Source of the DNA: Dacryopinax spathularia | Taxonomy: Eukaryota > Basidiomycota > Dacrymycetes > Dacrymycetales > Dacrymycetaceae | Length of the DNA: 64,000 nucleotides | Direction: 5' to 3' | Assembly (NCBI GenBank): GCA_037974965.1 | Contig: JBBPFI010000008.1 | Coordinates: 186,001 to 250,000 of the forward strand | Part shown: positions 9,940 to 21,297 of the stretch, in pieces | Position numbering within the stretch: position 1 is the stretch's first letter | How the letters are laid out: each line of letters opens with the position of its first letter | Notes under the pieces: generated by a model | Told to the model about the DNA's origin: nothing | The model's input: only the letters and a program-made list of their open reading frames with translations | The model's database searches: none | Program-made: the position numbers and the translations under genes

Positions 9940-11538
9940 ATGCATTTAGCGGTCCGACGACGCCCTCTAGGGCATATACACCCACTACAAGCAGCAGCGT
10001 CGGCTCGGGCATTATCAACAACAAGCGCACGATATGCCGAGGGTCAGGATGGTACAGGAGGAGCAGGGAGAGGAGCAGGAAGAGGGCGAGGAGCAGGCAT
10101 GGTCTCCATCGCGGGAGAGTTCTTTGACCGTCAGTTTGCCTTCCCTCCTGGCCAGCCCTACCCGCCTAATAGTGTCCCTCTTTTTCTTCTCTTCCCTATA
10201 CTCGGGTGATCAGTAACCCGCCCCGACGGCGTCCCTCCCCAGAAACCCGGCCGCGCCGCAGAACCGCAAGCCCAAGCATCAGGCGCCGCATCAGGAGAAA
10301 AAGTACCCTACCGATCCCTCGCTCGGCACTTGGCAAGCAGGTCCAGGATGCAGAAGTTCAACCCCGCACCATTTGCGACCGTTCAGTCGTATGGAGGGGA
10401 AGGGCAGCCCGGGCAATTCGACGATGCTCTCGAGTCTGGCGCTGTCCCTCCTACCATTCCTACTCCCAGCGCGGATGCCGCATCTGCTGAGGCCGAGAGC
10501 GATCTACCGGACGCTTCGCAGGTCCTTAAGCCACTCCCGGTTTACGCGTCTTCGACTACGGGAGAACGGGCCTGGCCTGATCGTCCCGCTTCGCCACCAC
10601 CAGCGGCGCGGCAAGCCCCGAGGGAGAGGGTCGGCGTCGGCATGACCGCTCGCGGTCCCCGTGCCGAGAGAGATGGGGCAGGCGGAAGGCCGTTCTTGGA
10701 TCGGGGCGAACAGGGACCACGGAGAGGCAGCTTCGGATTCGGTCCTGGCCGTGGACGGGGAAGAGGAGGTCCAAGGCAGCAGACCTCGGAGCGTGCAGAC
10801 GGCCAGCAGCTTGCCGGCGCTCCTTCGGGGCCTAGGAGGCTCTTCTCACCCGGTGGTCGAGGTGGCGGATTCCGCGGTCGCGGCCGTGGCGCTGACCGTG
10901 GTGCGTCCCGCGGTCGAGGCGCCTCCATGCGTGGCGGTCGTGGCCGGGGCCGTGCCCCCGCGTGGGAAAGCCGACCTCGACTTGAAAGTGAAGTGGAGGA
11001 CGAGGATGAGATAGATCCCGAGTGGCAGTTTTGGGCCGACTTGGAAGCTGAGACCGACAAGTTTCTTGCTGAGAAGCTCGCAAGGGAGGGCCCGGAGAAG
11101 CCGACCAGGATATTCGATCCGATGGGCAGGGTGGTCGTCCTTTCGGGCACTTTGAAGAGCAAGACTGAAGAAGGCAAGAAGGATGTGGTCCAAGTGGCCG
11201 TACCGATCGACGGGCGCGATCCGCGTCAAACTGCCCTTGGAGACTATCGAGCCTACACAGCGCTCTTCCGCACCCCTCCCCCCATCACCGCTCCCGTCAC
11301 CCCGCCGGAATCACTCCATGCCGCCATGGAGCAAGCCCGCCTGCCCCGCGTAGAACTCGGCGCCCTCCACCTAGCTAAGAACGTCAGTATCCCTCTGGAA
11401 GATAAGAAGAAAGGCAAGAGAGAGCTGGCGGAGATTTTGGGTGGGAAGGTGAGGATGCGACTTGTTAGGGTGGACCCGAGTCGGCCGGGCTATCGGCAGA
11501 GTCAATTTGCTAGTCCGGGGATGGGACATGATCCTTAG
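9940..11538 (+). CDS. unrecognised RGG-rich protein with mitochondrial-like N-terminus
   Basis: Exons: 9940-10171, 10214-11538 (518 aa). I do not recognise the family. The N-terminus (MHLAVRRRPLGHIHPL then SARALSTTSARY) is basic, lacks acidic residues for about 30 positions and looks like a mitochondrial presequence with a cleavage-site-like RALSTTSARY. An intermediate block FNPAPFATVQSYGG is followed by about 120 residues of Arg/Gly repeats (RGRGRGG, GRGGGFRGRGRG, RGGRGRGRAP), typical of RNA binding. The C-terminal 190 residues are compact, beginning PEWQFWADLEAETDKFL and continuing with IFDPMGRVVVLSGTL. RNA metabolism in mitochondria is an inference from the two signals together; the protein could also be nucleolar. 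Confidence 0.75.
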
Positions 11539-12294
11539 TTCGGAGTTGAGCTGTATGCGCATGTACCTGGCTGCTTCCTGAGGATTGGCTGTGGAAGAAG
11601 GAGAATGAAAAGCACCATTCCCTAATATCGAACATCGCACATATGATAACTTCGTTGGGTAGATGTATGCGCCAGACCGACCAAGTACCTAGTACCTGGG
11701 CGCTCAAAGGCTAAAACTACAACACTCCGCGGAGACATTCCTCCGTCCCCTCCTCGCACCAAAGAGGGCCCTCACGCTCTCGACCTAGGCAATGGGAACG
11801 AAAATCACGTTCCCCGAACCCTCAGCTCACCTCACAGCCCCGAACCTCCGAAGCGCGCGAAGACGATGGAAGATGGCCTGTGTGTGCGTGTACGCCTTGC
11901 GGCCCTCGTTGGCTGGGACTCGCTCTTTCTTTGACCGTGTTCGCGGGTCCTTGGGTTTAGGCGGTGTGCTGCGAGGGAGCGGCCACGCCCCTTCGCTCTC
12001 TACTCTGTGCTCGCCTTAGACGCTCGCTCCCCTCCCCTCCCTTCCAACCCGGCGACGGCCGTCATCAGCGGTGTTGTGCGAAGGAGGACAATAGCGCATG
12101 CTCATTGAGGGGCGTTATCGCCGCTGACGACGCTGACGAGAGCAACGGTTGTCCGCCGCTCGTCTCCTCCCATCCTTCCTCCTCCTCAACCTTCCGCCTC
12201 GGTTCCGGCCTGCACGTCCTCAAATCGACGCATACATACAGCTACAGTGGCCTCCCCTCCCTCCATCAACCCTTAACTGGGCAAGCCTGTCCTG
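11539..12294. other. intergenic, no gene seen
   Basis: These 756 bp lie between tandem plus-strand genes. Short open frames here have no protein-like motifs. T/C-rich sequence at about 12020-12060 may be part of the downstream promoter. Confidence 0.5.
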
Positions 12295-13297
12295 ATGGAC
12301 ACCCCTCCTCCTCCCGCTGCCACTGGTCCAGAGCAGGCGCCTTTGACTCGCCCTGTCTCAGTCCTGGATGCGAGGGCTGGGTCGAGGGCTGGGTCGGTCT
12401 CCAGACCGGGGAGCACGTTGCCTACGCCGGGGTTCAGCACGCCTGTCATGTTTGGCGGTGGTGAGGGTGCTGGGACGCCTATGGGTCTAGGGGTTGGAAA
12501 TGGTACTGCAACTATGGCTGCTGCAGCAGCTCAGACAGGAGGTGGTGGGGCGGGTGGGGGAGAAGTAGCGCCGCCTCGCCCGGTGTCGACGCTCATGGGT
12601 AACGCGCCTGTTTTCGTACCCGGAGGTGAGTCCTTCTTGCTCCTTCATAGCGCATGTATCTGACTTTCAGGCAGCGGCCACCACCGCAAGCCTTTACCGC
12701 CCCAAATTGAAACTCGCTTTCCCTCCTCCTGCGGCCGAAACTGTCCAACAACCTAGCGCGCTAGCCCAGCGTAGGAGGCACAGGCGGAACACCTCGTCCC
12801 GCAGTGGTACTCGAGGAGACTACACGACTGTACCTCTGCAGACGCAGCCTACCCTCCAAGTACAACAGGGACAGGGACAAGCATACATGTCCATGCCTGC
12901 CTACTCGCCCGGATTTGTCTTCTCCCCTTCCGTCACCAGCACCTCCCAGCAGCAGCAGGCTCAACAGCAGCAGCAAAGCGTCCAACAACAGGAGCACCCA
13001 CTCGCAAGATGGTGGAAACATTTCACGCCTGAAGAACTCGACAGTCTGCAGAACGCGCTCCAAGACCTGATGTTCACTGCCTCTAGGCTAGTGGACGAAG
13101 ATTCTCGTCGGCTGTCTCTTGCTTCCTCTGGAGGGTTGGTAAGTCTGGCAGGCGCGAGGGGAGAGCAGGCGGTGGAGGAAGTGAAGAAGGAGGCGTGGGA
13201 GATGAGGGAGGCGCAGGCTAGGGTTGGGCAGTGGGTCCAGGAGCTCGTTCAGTGGAGGGAGGGGCTGCCGGCGGGAGATCCGAGGAGTAAGAATTAG
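12295..13297 (+). CDS. Gln-rich protein of unknown function
   Basis: Exons: 12295-12625, 12675-13297 (317 aa). I do not recognise it. Residues 1-110 are Gly/Ala/Pro-rich with a tandem RAGSRAGS. The middle carries a basic patch (RRRHRR) and a glutamine tract (QQQQAQQQQQSVQQQ) near residues 205-220. The last 100 residues look folded and helical: WWKHFTPEELDSLQNALQDLM, then a possible coiled coil through EEVKKEAWEMREAQARVGQW. The frame is kept only if splicing uses the second of two closely spaced AG sites (caggcag). The composition suggests a regulatory or transcription-linked protein, but this is inference. Confidence 0.7.
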
Positions 13298-13624
13298 CTG
13301 TTGACCTCAACGCGTGGGTCTCAGGAGGATTATTCGGGATTAAGGGAGGTGGTGGTGGTGTTTATGACTTCTTATGCTGGAATTGTTGTGATTATAGTTT
13401 TGTTGTAACGTGTTGTAGCTGTACCTAAGCTCTAGTCCTGCACGAGTAGAGGATACGCCAGTTAGTCGCAGACTGATATGATCAATGATCGATCGATCTG
13501 ATGATGATCAGGAACCAACAAGAAGCGCGCGTAATGAACGCGATACGCGATAGCTTCCGTCTCGATTGACTGGAACGCGACTCTCCCTCCCCTGACCTCG
13601 CCTCCTCCCATACTCATACCCAGT
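13298..13624. other. short intergenic region
   Basis: These 327 bp hold the 3' UTR of the Gln-rich gene and the MAU2 promoter. An imperfect palindromic patch of GATC units (TGATCAATGATCGATCGATC, from about 13480) is visible. Confidence 0.35.
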
Positions 13625-16216
13625 ATGGCTCTCCTCACGCCGCATCGCGACCCAGGTCCGTCCTGGCCACCGCTCTCCTCACCAGATCCAATATCTATGT
13701 TCCCCTCCCCCCTCAAGCGCCCCAGCGGGCCCGCTCTCAGCTTAGAGATGGACGAGCCAGCACCGAAGAGACGCAAGACCTACCAGCCTGAGCCTGAAGA
13801 GGCGAGCGACGCGTCCTCCGCCCTGTCCTCGACGCGCACCACACCGTCGATGATCCTGCCCGATTCCCAGCTTGGGGGCGATGTGGGAGAGACGCGTTCT
13901 GAGGTCTCGGACACGCCCTTGACTCCTACACCTACGACCGAGCAGCCGGGGATGTTCTACACTTCTGGCCCTTCTGCGGCTGCTGGAGTCGTTCCTGGAG
14001 TCGAAGGGGAGAAGGAGAAACCACCACCTCCGCCTCTGTCGGATGCACAGCTATTGCTCATGGTGCCTCAGCTCGTGTTGGAGCCTCCGTCGAGCCCGAA
14101 ATACGTCGACTCGCTGTATGTCTCCTGGCTCGCTCTTCGCCGCTGCTTCCGACTAGAAGCCCTAACACCGGAGGTGGAGCTGCGCGCTCTCACAGGCTTG
14201 GTGGAGCTCGGAGTGTTGGTTATAGAAGCTGAATTGGACGAGCCATGGACGAAAGGCATCCCAGATGAAGCAGAGAAGGCTGTCGTCAAAGCTGTGCGTC
14301 TTCTTGCCGCATATATGCGCTTCAGGGTGCTGATGTTCCTGGGATTGTGTAGTTGGCGATGGCGAAAGCTCACCCGACGTTGAAGCATTATCTGCCGCCT
14401 TTGCAGTGGTTGCAAGTGAGGCTGGCTGTCATGTCTGGGCCAGCGAAGAGGGCGCTGTCGTTGTCCCGGCAGCTTGTGGCTGCCGAGCCGTACGTCTCCT
14501 TCCCTCCTGGTCCAAAATCAAGACTCATTGTGTGCGAACAGCCAAGACTCGGCGGCGATATGGCTCCACTACTTCCACCACAGTCATGTTCTCTCCACCC
14601 TCACTCCCTCTCAAACAAGCGCCCAAACCTCCCACCTGAACAACCCCCCTCCAGCCCAGGATCTTCATTATATGCGCATACACTCCCTCCTCAGGCTCTC
14701 TCACGCTGTGACAGAAGCACCAGAAGACTTCCAAGGGGAATGCGAGGTGTTCCTCTCTTCATTCTCAGATCGCGCGAAGTTAGAGACCTCGGAAGCGCAG
14801 CTCCTGCTCATCGGCCACATCTTCGCTCTTCTTAATTCTGCCTCTGCTCCTGCAACAGAAGAGTCATGCAATCTGCAAGCTAAGATCCTCAATGAGCTCC
14901 CTGAATTTCTGGACGATATCGTTTCTGCCTCACCTCCGACTCTGCCCAGCCCATCAGGCAGCATACCGATCATGTTCCCCATCCCACCGAAGAAGCTTCT
15001 CCTAGCTCTCGCTTGCTTAGTCGCCGCAATCGCGAGCCGTGATGCCAGTGGTAGGCGGAGCAAGCGCGAGATCTGGGCTACGGAGGGCTTGAAGCTGTTT
15101 GAAGAAGACATGGATGAACGTCAGTGCTTTTTGTGCGCATATATGCTCTTTTGCTCACTGTTTCCTGTTAGTGCCGCGTTGGTATTCGCTCAAGCAGAAG
15201 AAGGCTCTTGAAAGGCAGCTTGATGAGATCAAGGCGCTTCTTTTGTGCGAAATCATCAGTGTGACAATCATGAGAAGCGAGTTCCAGAATGCGAAGAAGG
15301 TACGAACTATTTACTCCGTTGTCAGGCCAATGATGCTGATGGAGAGACAGCATATCGATACCCTTATAGATCATACCTGCTGCACAGACCTCTTCGCCCA
15401 GTTCAGGCCGGTCATCTCGCTCTTACATGGTCGCCTTGCGCACTCCGTGTATGCTGTTCAACGCGCGAAGGACTGCTACGGTCTGGCCATGTACCTTGGC
15501 CGACAGCAAGGGGACGAGGGCATACGTCTGGCTGCACATCTGGACCTCCTAGGACTCAAGTTGGGGCTAAATGAGGACGCTGATGTCGAAGCTGAGGAGC
15601 TGCTCCTGGAGTTGGCCGACTGGAAGGACGCGAACTTGCAGGAGCCGGCGGTGGTGCTTCGTGCTATAGCTGCTAAGGAGATCCATAAGTCCAAGTACGT
15701 AGAAACGTCCTTTGTATGCGCATATATTGACCTTCCTGCAGACAACAACTCAAGTTCGCGCTCGATACCGCCACACTCCGTTCTGACAACTATATGCGTC
15801 TTCTCATCCTCTGCATCACGGCCTCCCACTATCAGCTCACAAAGCCGACCCGAGCCATATCAGCCTTACAAGCATGTCGTCAAGTCTGCCTCAGCCTTGG
15901 TGCTCCTCCTGAAGGACATTCAAACGAAAAGCAGCCTTACGGTCATGGGAACGCCTCCGTCGGCCTCTGGGTTGGAGAGAAGTATGCCGAGCTGCTGCTT
16001 AGGCAGGGGAGCGACAAAGCCGCCAAGAAGCAAGAAACAATTAATGCTGCACTCCGAAAAAGATGGATGGCCACTCAGGAGGAAATGAGCCAGCTGCTTT
16101 CGCAAGGCGAAGTTCATGAAGAAATACGGCAAGTTCAAGTTTACGAAGAGCCGCAACCTGGGGCTCTTGAAGAAATGCAACTCGAAGGTCAAGAAGAAAT
16201 ACCTGCATCCGCATAA
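13625..16216 (+). CDS. MAU2/Scc4-like cohesin loading factor
   Basis: MAU2/Scc4 partners Scc2/NIPBL to load cohesin on chromosomes. Exons: 13625-14293, 14353-14489, 14542-15119, 15172-15299, 15351-15694, 15742-16216 (776 aa). The first 145 residues are disordered with a basic PAPKRRKTY patch suggesting nuclear entry. The remainder is an all-helical TPR-like array: SPKYVDSLYVSWLALRR, AHPTLKHYLPPLQWLQVRL, LHYMRIHSLLRLSHAV, and near the end SVGLWVGEKYAELLLRQ. These fit fungal Scc4 proteins in order and length, but the family is weakly conserved, so the name is probable rather than certain. The 51-nt intron at 15300-15350 is in frame and its removal is a choice; without it 17 residues are added. 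Three introns carry the GCGCATATA-type motif. Confidence 0.7.
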
Positions 16217-16522
16217 AACGCATTATTCTCTAATATCCTCCTTTCCTATTCGGGCTAGGATGTGCGACACCCTCACTCACTGTATATCCGGGACTCTGTA
16301 GCGATACTTACGTGCATTCTGTACTTCTACCATCCATCCCTCCGGACTCTTAAAGCAAGTACATGCGCCGGCAGTTGCCGCCGCCAGTCTTAATGAGATT
16401 ATCAGTTAACTTAATATCAGATCATGACAATCATTGAAGTTGCGCTGGACGGTTCACGGATACATTGGTGTTGCTTTTGATTCGATACAGTGCAGTGATG
16501 TCACAAGTGCAGAACTATGCCT
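16217..16522. other. convergent 3' intergenic
   Basis: These 306 bp separate the convergent 3' ends of the MAU2-like gene and the small minus-strand gene. Nothing else was seen. Confidence 0.5.
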
Positions 16523-16886
16523 CTATTTCTTGGTCCCCGCGGGCTCCTTATGTGCCTTCTCCTGCAGCCTGAGCTCATCCTCCTTCTTGAGTTCCTCATC
16601 GATCTCAGCGCCACGGCTGGGCTTATGCCCTTGCTACAACCGGAGAGATCAGCCAATCGTCGCAACAGCCGAACAGTCGTACACTCACCTCCCTAGCGAT
16701 ATCAGTCGGGTTCTTGTTCTTCAGCTCCCGCTCCGCCTCCTTCTCCGCCCTGTACTCCAGATGGGCCGTGTGAACGGTATTGGGATGCGTCTGGTCGTCC
16801 TTTCTGTCGAGCGGGTTGTGCGGCTTCTGCTCCCCAACGGGCTCAGTGTCGTAGTAGGCCATCTTCCTGCCTGCTGCTCCGGACAT
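16523..16886 (-). CDS. small charged protein of unknown function
   Basis: Exons: 16689-16886, 16523-16633 (102 aa). I do not recognise a named family. The protein is very hydrophilic: it opens MSGAAGRKMAYYDTEPVGEQ, has a helix rich in Glu/Lys/Arg (EYRAEKEAERELKNKNPTD), and ends in another charged helix (EIDEELKKEDELRLQEKAH). The intron removes an in-frame stop and the joined sequence continues with the same composition, which supports a real gene. It is divergent from PRP22 across about 470 bp. Confidence 0.65.
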
Positions 16887-17355
16887 TCTGGGTTATTCGG
16901 TGTGGTGGTGGTAGCTGGTGGTAGCTGGTAGTGCAGTAGGTAGCTGATGAGTTAGAGCGGCGATCGTGTATGCCTGAAATGAAGAGGGAATCTGGTCGCC
17001 CGCCCGCTTTTAACCATTTTCTGGCATGTTGGAGTAGCCCAGGCGAGCCTGCAGAGTGACGTCAAGCAAAGTCTCTTGCCTCATCGCTCGCGCCGCGTCG
17101 CGTTCTTCTTCTCTTGGGTTCGCCGAAAGAAGCCTTGCCTCGGCGGGAGAAGGCTTAGGTAAGCCGGCGTCTGTGCGGAGGCAAAGAACGTGAGCACAGC
17201 CGCTTGAGGTCCCACCCTTGATGGGTGAAAGGCGACTCATTACTCTGCGCAAGCTTGCCAACCAAACCTGTCGACCACTACATAACACGCTCCGGACTAT
17301 TATACCCAAGTCGCTCTTTCCAAGCTCCGGCGAGGATACGTCGACTGCGGTCGTT
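16887..17355. promoter_or_regulatory. divergent promoter, small protein / PRP22
   Basis: These 469 bp lie between two divergent start codons. No TATA box stands out. Open frames here are short and end before the PRP22 start. Confidence 0.4.
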
Positions 17356-20300
17356 ATGGACGACTTGTACAACCTCGAATACCTCTCCCTAGTAGCGAAA
17401 ATCACACAAGAAATCGTTAACCATACTGGTACGCTGCATCCTTACTCTTTCATATATGCATGGATGCTGATTTCTCCTCAGGAATTAACGACAAGACCCT
17501 CGCTGAATTCGTTATTAACCTCCATGATCAATCTAAGACGCAGGCCGACTTTAAGGCCAAGCTGAAGGAAGTGGGGGCCGACTTCCCAGAATCATTCGTC
17601 GAGAACCTTGACCGCCTCATTCTCTCCCTCCACCCGAAGCATAAGAAGAAGTCCTCCAAGAAGAAAGCGAATGGGAAGTCGTCCAATGGTATCGACGAGA
17701 AGGACAAGAAGTCGAGGTTGTTCCCTGGCTTGGCATTAGCGGACCAGGAATGGAAGCCTGCGACTGAGCTGGCGGACGGGAAGGAGAACAAGCCTCAGGT
17801 TGATGGGAAGGAGAAGGACGCGGCGCAGATGGAGGTGGATAACTTGATGAGCCAGCTAGAGGGGATGGCCAAGAAGGCTCGGCCGACCGCTTCTGATTGG
17901 ATGGACGATGCACCTGCTGCGAAGCGCCAAAAGAGGGAGGATGACGATAAGGACTGGAAGCGAGAGAGGAGTCCGAGGAGACGGGATTATGATGATAGGG
18001 ATAGAGGAAGAGATGGATATGATCGCTATGGAAGGGGGAGAGACGATGATAGGGGGAGGAGCAAGAACCGCATGCTGGATGACAAACCCGTTCTGTACAA
18101 GATCTACGACGGGCGAGTATCCGGCATGAAGGACTTTGGTGCCTTTGTAACCCTTGAGGGTGTGGCTGGGCGAGTTGAAGGCGCGTATTGCTTGTTCCGG
18201 CTGGGTTATCTGCTGTTGCTGACGCATATATAGGACTCGTCCACGTTTCCGCCATCCAGCAAGGACGGCTAAACGCACCAAGTGATGTCCTCTCCCGCGG
18301 TCAGCAGGTCAAAGTGAAGGTCATGAGCGTCGCCGGCAACCGAATCGGCCTCTCAATGAAGGACGTCGACCAGAAAACGGGACAAGACCTTACCCCTCAC
18401 CTGCGTATCAAGTCCGACGCCGAGCTGCGCGAAGAGGAAGAACGACGAGCACGAAGCAGTATGACTGGCTCCAACTCGATCCCTCTCGGTGGGAAGGGCG
18501 CCCCTCCACCTCCGAGCGACGTTCCTGTCCGATCTGCTCGCCGGCTCACATCGCCTGAACGATGGGAGATCAAGCAGCTTATCGCCTCCGGTGCGGTGGA
18601 TGCCTCTGAGTATCCCAACTTGGACGAAGACTTTGGTAACCCTCTGGCCAAGGCTGAGGTCGAGGAAGAACTGGATGTCGAAGTCCGTGAAGATGAACCC
18701 GCTTTCCTCGCTGGACAAACGAAGCAAACGCTCGAACTTTCCCCAGTGAAGATCGTCAAAGCTCCCGACGGCTCTATGAACCGCGCCGCCCTTGCGGGAG
18801 CATCACTCGCAAAAGAACGGCGAGAAATGCGACAGCAGGAGGCGAACGAAGTTGCCGATTCTCAGACGCGGGACTTCAGCACTCCCTGGCTCGACCCCAT
18901 GTCACAGGACAAGGTCTTCGCCCAGGACGCAAGGGGCAACCTTATGGGCCAAAGAGCGCAAGAAGTGCCGCAGTGGAAGAAGGAGACGTTCAACAAGGCC
19001 ACTACGTTCGGGAAGATCACCTCCCTCAGCATCCAAGACCAGCGGAAGAGCCTGCCGATTTACAAGCTGCGCGACCAGTTCATCCAAGCTGTTCGGGAGT
19101 ATCAAGTCCTCATCGTTGTCGGCGATACCGGATCGGGGAAGACGACCCAAATGACTCAATACCTCGCCGAAGAAGGGTTCGCCGATCACGGACGGATTGG
19201 GTGCACACAGCCTAGGCGTGTAGCCGCTATGTCCGTCGCCAAGCGCGTGGCTGAGGAGGTTGGCTGTCGCCTCGGGCAGGAAGTCGGGTATACGATCCGG
19301 TTTGAGGACTGTACGAGCCCGGAGACGAAGATCAAGTACATGACGGACGGTATGTTGCAGCGTGAATGTCTGATGGACCCGGATGTTCGCGCATATTCGG
19401 TGATCATCCTGGACGAAGCACACGAACGGACGATCGCGACTGATGTCTTGTTCGGGTTGTTAAAGAGTAGGTATTTCGCGCGCATATACGTTGAATGTGA
19501 GGCTAACTGTTCTTGCAGAGGCTCTAAAGCGCCGACCAGACCTGAAACTGATCGTCACCTCCGCCACCCTAAACGCGGAGAAGTTCTCGACATACTTCTA
19601 CCGCTGTCCTATCCTGTCCATCCCTGGTCGGACATACCCAGTTGAGATCTTATACACCAAAGAGCCCGAATCCGACTACCTCGACGCCTCCCTCATCACC
19701 GTTATGCAGATCCATCTCTCAGAACCGCCTGGCGATATCCTGCTGTTCTTGACTGGTCAAGAGGAGATCGACACGGCTTGCGAGATCTTATATGAGCGGA
19801 TGAAGGCTCTTGGCCCGCAAGTCCCGGAACTCCTTATCCTGCCGGTTTACTCTGCATTGCCGTCGGAGATGCAGTCCAAGATCTTCGATCCGGCTCCGCC
19901 GGGTGCTCGTAAGGTGGTCATCGCGACCAATATTGCTGAGACGAGTATCACCATCGATGGGATTTACTACGTGGTCGATCCGGGCTTCGTCAAGCAGAAC
20001 GCGTATGATCCACGGTTAGGTATGGACTCTTTGGTCGTAACAGTATGTTTTCCTTAACCTTCAACCTTGAACTATGATTCTGACGATGTTTTAGCCCATC
20101 TCGCAAGCTCAAGCGAAGCAACGTGCTGGTCGCGCCGGTCGTACCGGTCCTGGGAAATGCTACCGTCTCTACACGGAAGCCGCCTTCCGGAACGAGATGC
20201 TGCCCAATCCAATTCCCGATATCCAGCGGCAGAACTTGGCCTACACAATTCTCATGCTCAAAGCGATGGGTATCAACGACTTGCTCAACTTCGACTTCAT

Positions 20301-21147
20301 GGACCCGCCGCCTGCGCAGACCATGATCACTGCTCTGGAGCAGCTATATGCGTTGTCAGCTCTGGATAACGAAGGTCTCCTCACCCGACTCGGGCGCAAA
20401 ATGGCGGACTTCCCTATGGATCCGCAAAATGCGAAGATGCTTATTGCTTCCGTTGACCTTGGGTGCTCGGAGGAGATCCTGTCGATCGTCGCTATGCTCT
20501 CCGTGCAGAACGTCTTCTACCGACCGAAGGAGAAGCAAGCACAAGCAGACTCGAAGAAGGCGAAGTTCCATCAGCCGGAAGGCGACCATCTTACCCTCCT
20601 GACGGTCTACAACGCATGGAAAGCCAATAACTATGCGAATGCTTGGTGTTACGAGAACTTCATCCAAGCTCGTAGCATGCGCCGTGCACAGGATGTACGG
20701 AAGCAGCTGCTTGGTATCATGGACCGATACAAGCATGATGTCGTCTCTGCTGGTCGCGATTACAACCGAGTCAGACGAGCAATCTGCTCTGGTTTCTTCC
20801 GTAATGCCGCCAAGAAGGACCCTTCAGAAGGCTACAAAACCCTGGTTGAAGGTACCCCAGTCTATATCCATCCGTCGTCTGCGCTGTTCAACCGCAACCC
20901 GGAATGGGTCGTCTACAACGAATTGCTCCTCACGACGCGAGAGTACTGCCACACCGTCACGGCCATTGAACCAAAATGGCTGATAGAGGTCGCCCCGCAA
21001 TTCTTCAAGGTTGCCGATGCCAACAAGATCTCGAAGCGCAAGAAGCAAGAGAAGATCGAACCGTTGTACAATAAGTACGAGGCGAAGGATGAGTGGAGAT
21101 TGTCAAAGATGAAGAAAAGTGCAAGGTCTAGTCAGAGCTTCGGCTAA
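17356..21147 (+). CDS. PRP22: pre-mRNA splicing DEAH-box RNA helicase Prp22/DHX8
   Basis: This ATPase releases mature mRNA from the spliceosome and proofreads 3' splice sites. Exons: 17356-17428, 17482-18180, 18234-19466, 19519-20042, 20095-21147 (1193 aa, close to human DHX8). Residues 1-70 form the N-terminal helical domain; an RD-rich tract ([20 protein letters not shown]) follows. The S1 RNA-binding domain (about 224-300) is specific to Prp22 and starts [18 protein letters not shown]. Motif [10 protein letters not shown] is at 554-562, DEAH at 651-654, VTSATL and FLTGQEEID follow, and the motif VI arginine block is QRAGRAGR; the ratchet and OB-fold domains reach the C-terminus. The second intron, inside the S1 domain, starts with GC rather than GT; the frame and VEGLVHVS require it. 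Confidence 0.96.
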
Positions 21148-21297
21148 AGCCCTTCGGTCCTCCTTTTGTCGTCTTGTCGCATGCGCAGTTTACTCATCTG
21201 TACTAGTATTTACATTGGGGACTCTATCTCTGTAAAATCATGACATCAGCCTGGTCACAATAACTATCCTGTCCGAATATATATGGGCGAAAAGGTA

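Noticed and set aside
9788-9940. ATG at 9788 as the start of the RGG-rich protein
   Set aside because: Its frame stops at the TTTAG just after 9940 and is different from the RGG-rich frame; it is at best an upstream ORF.
15301-15374. A longer intron at 15300-15369 ending in cttatag
   Set aside because: It would shift the frame out of the MAU2-like sequence; the 51-nt intron or retention both keep it.
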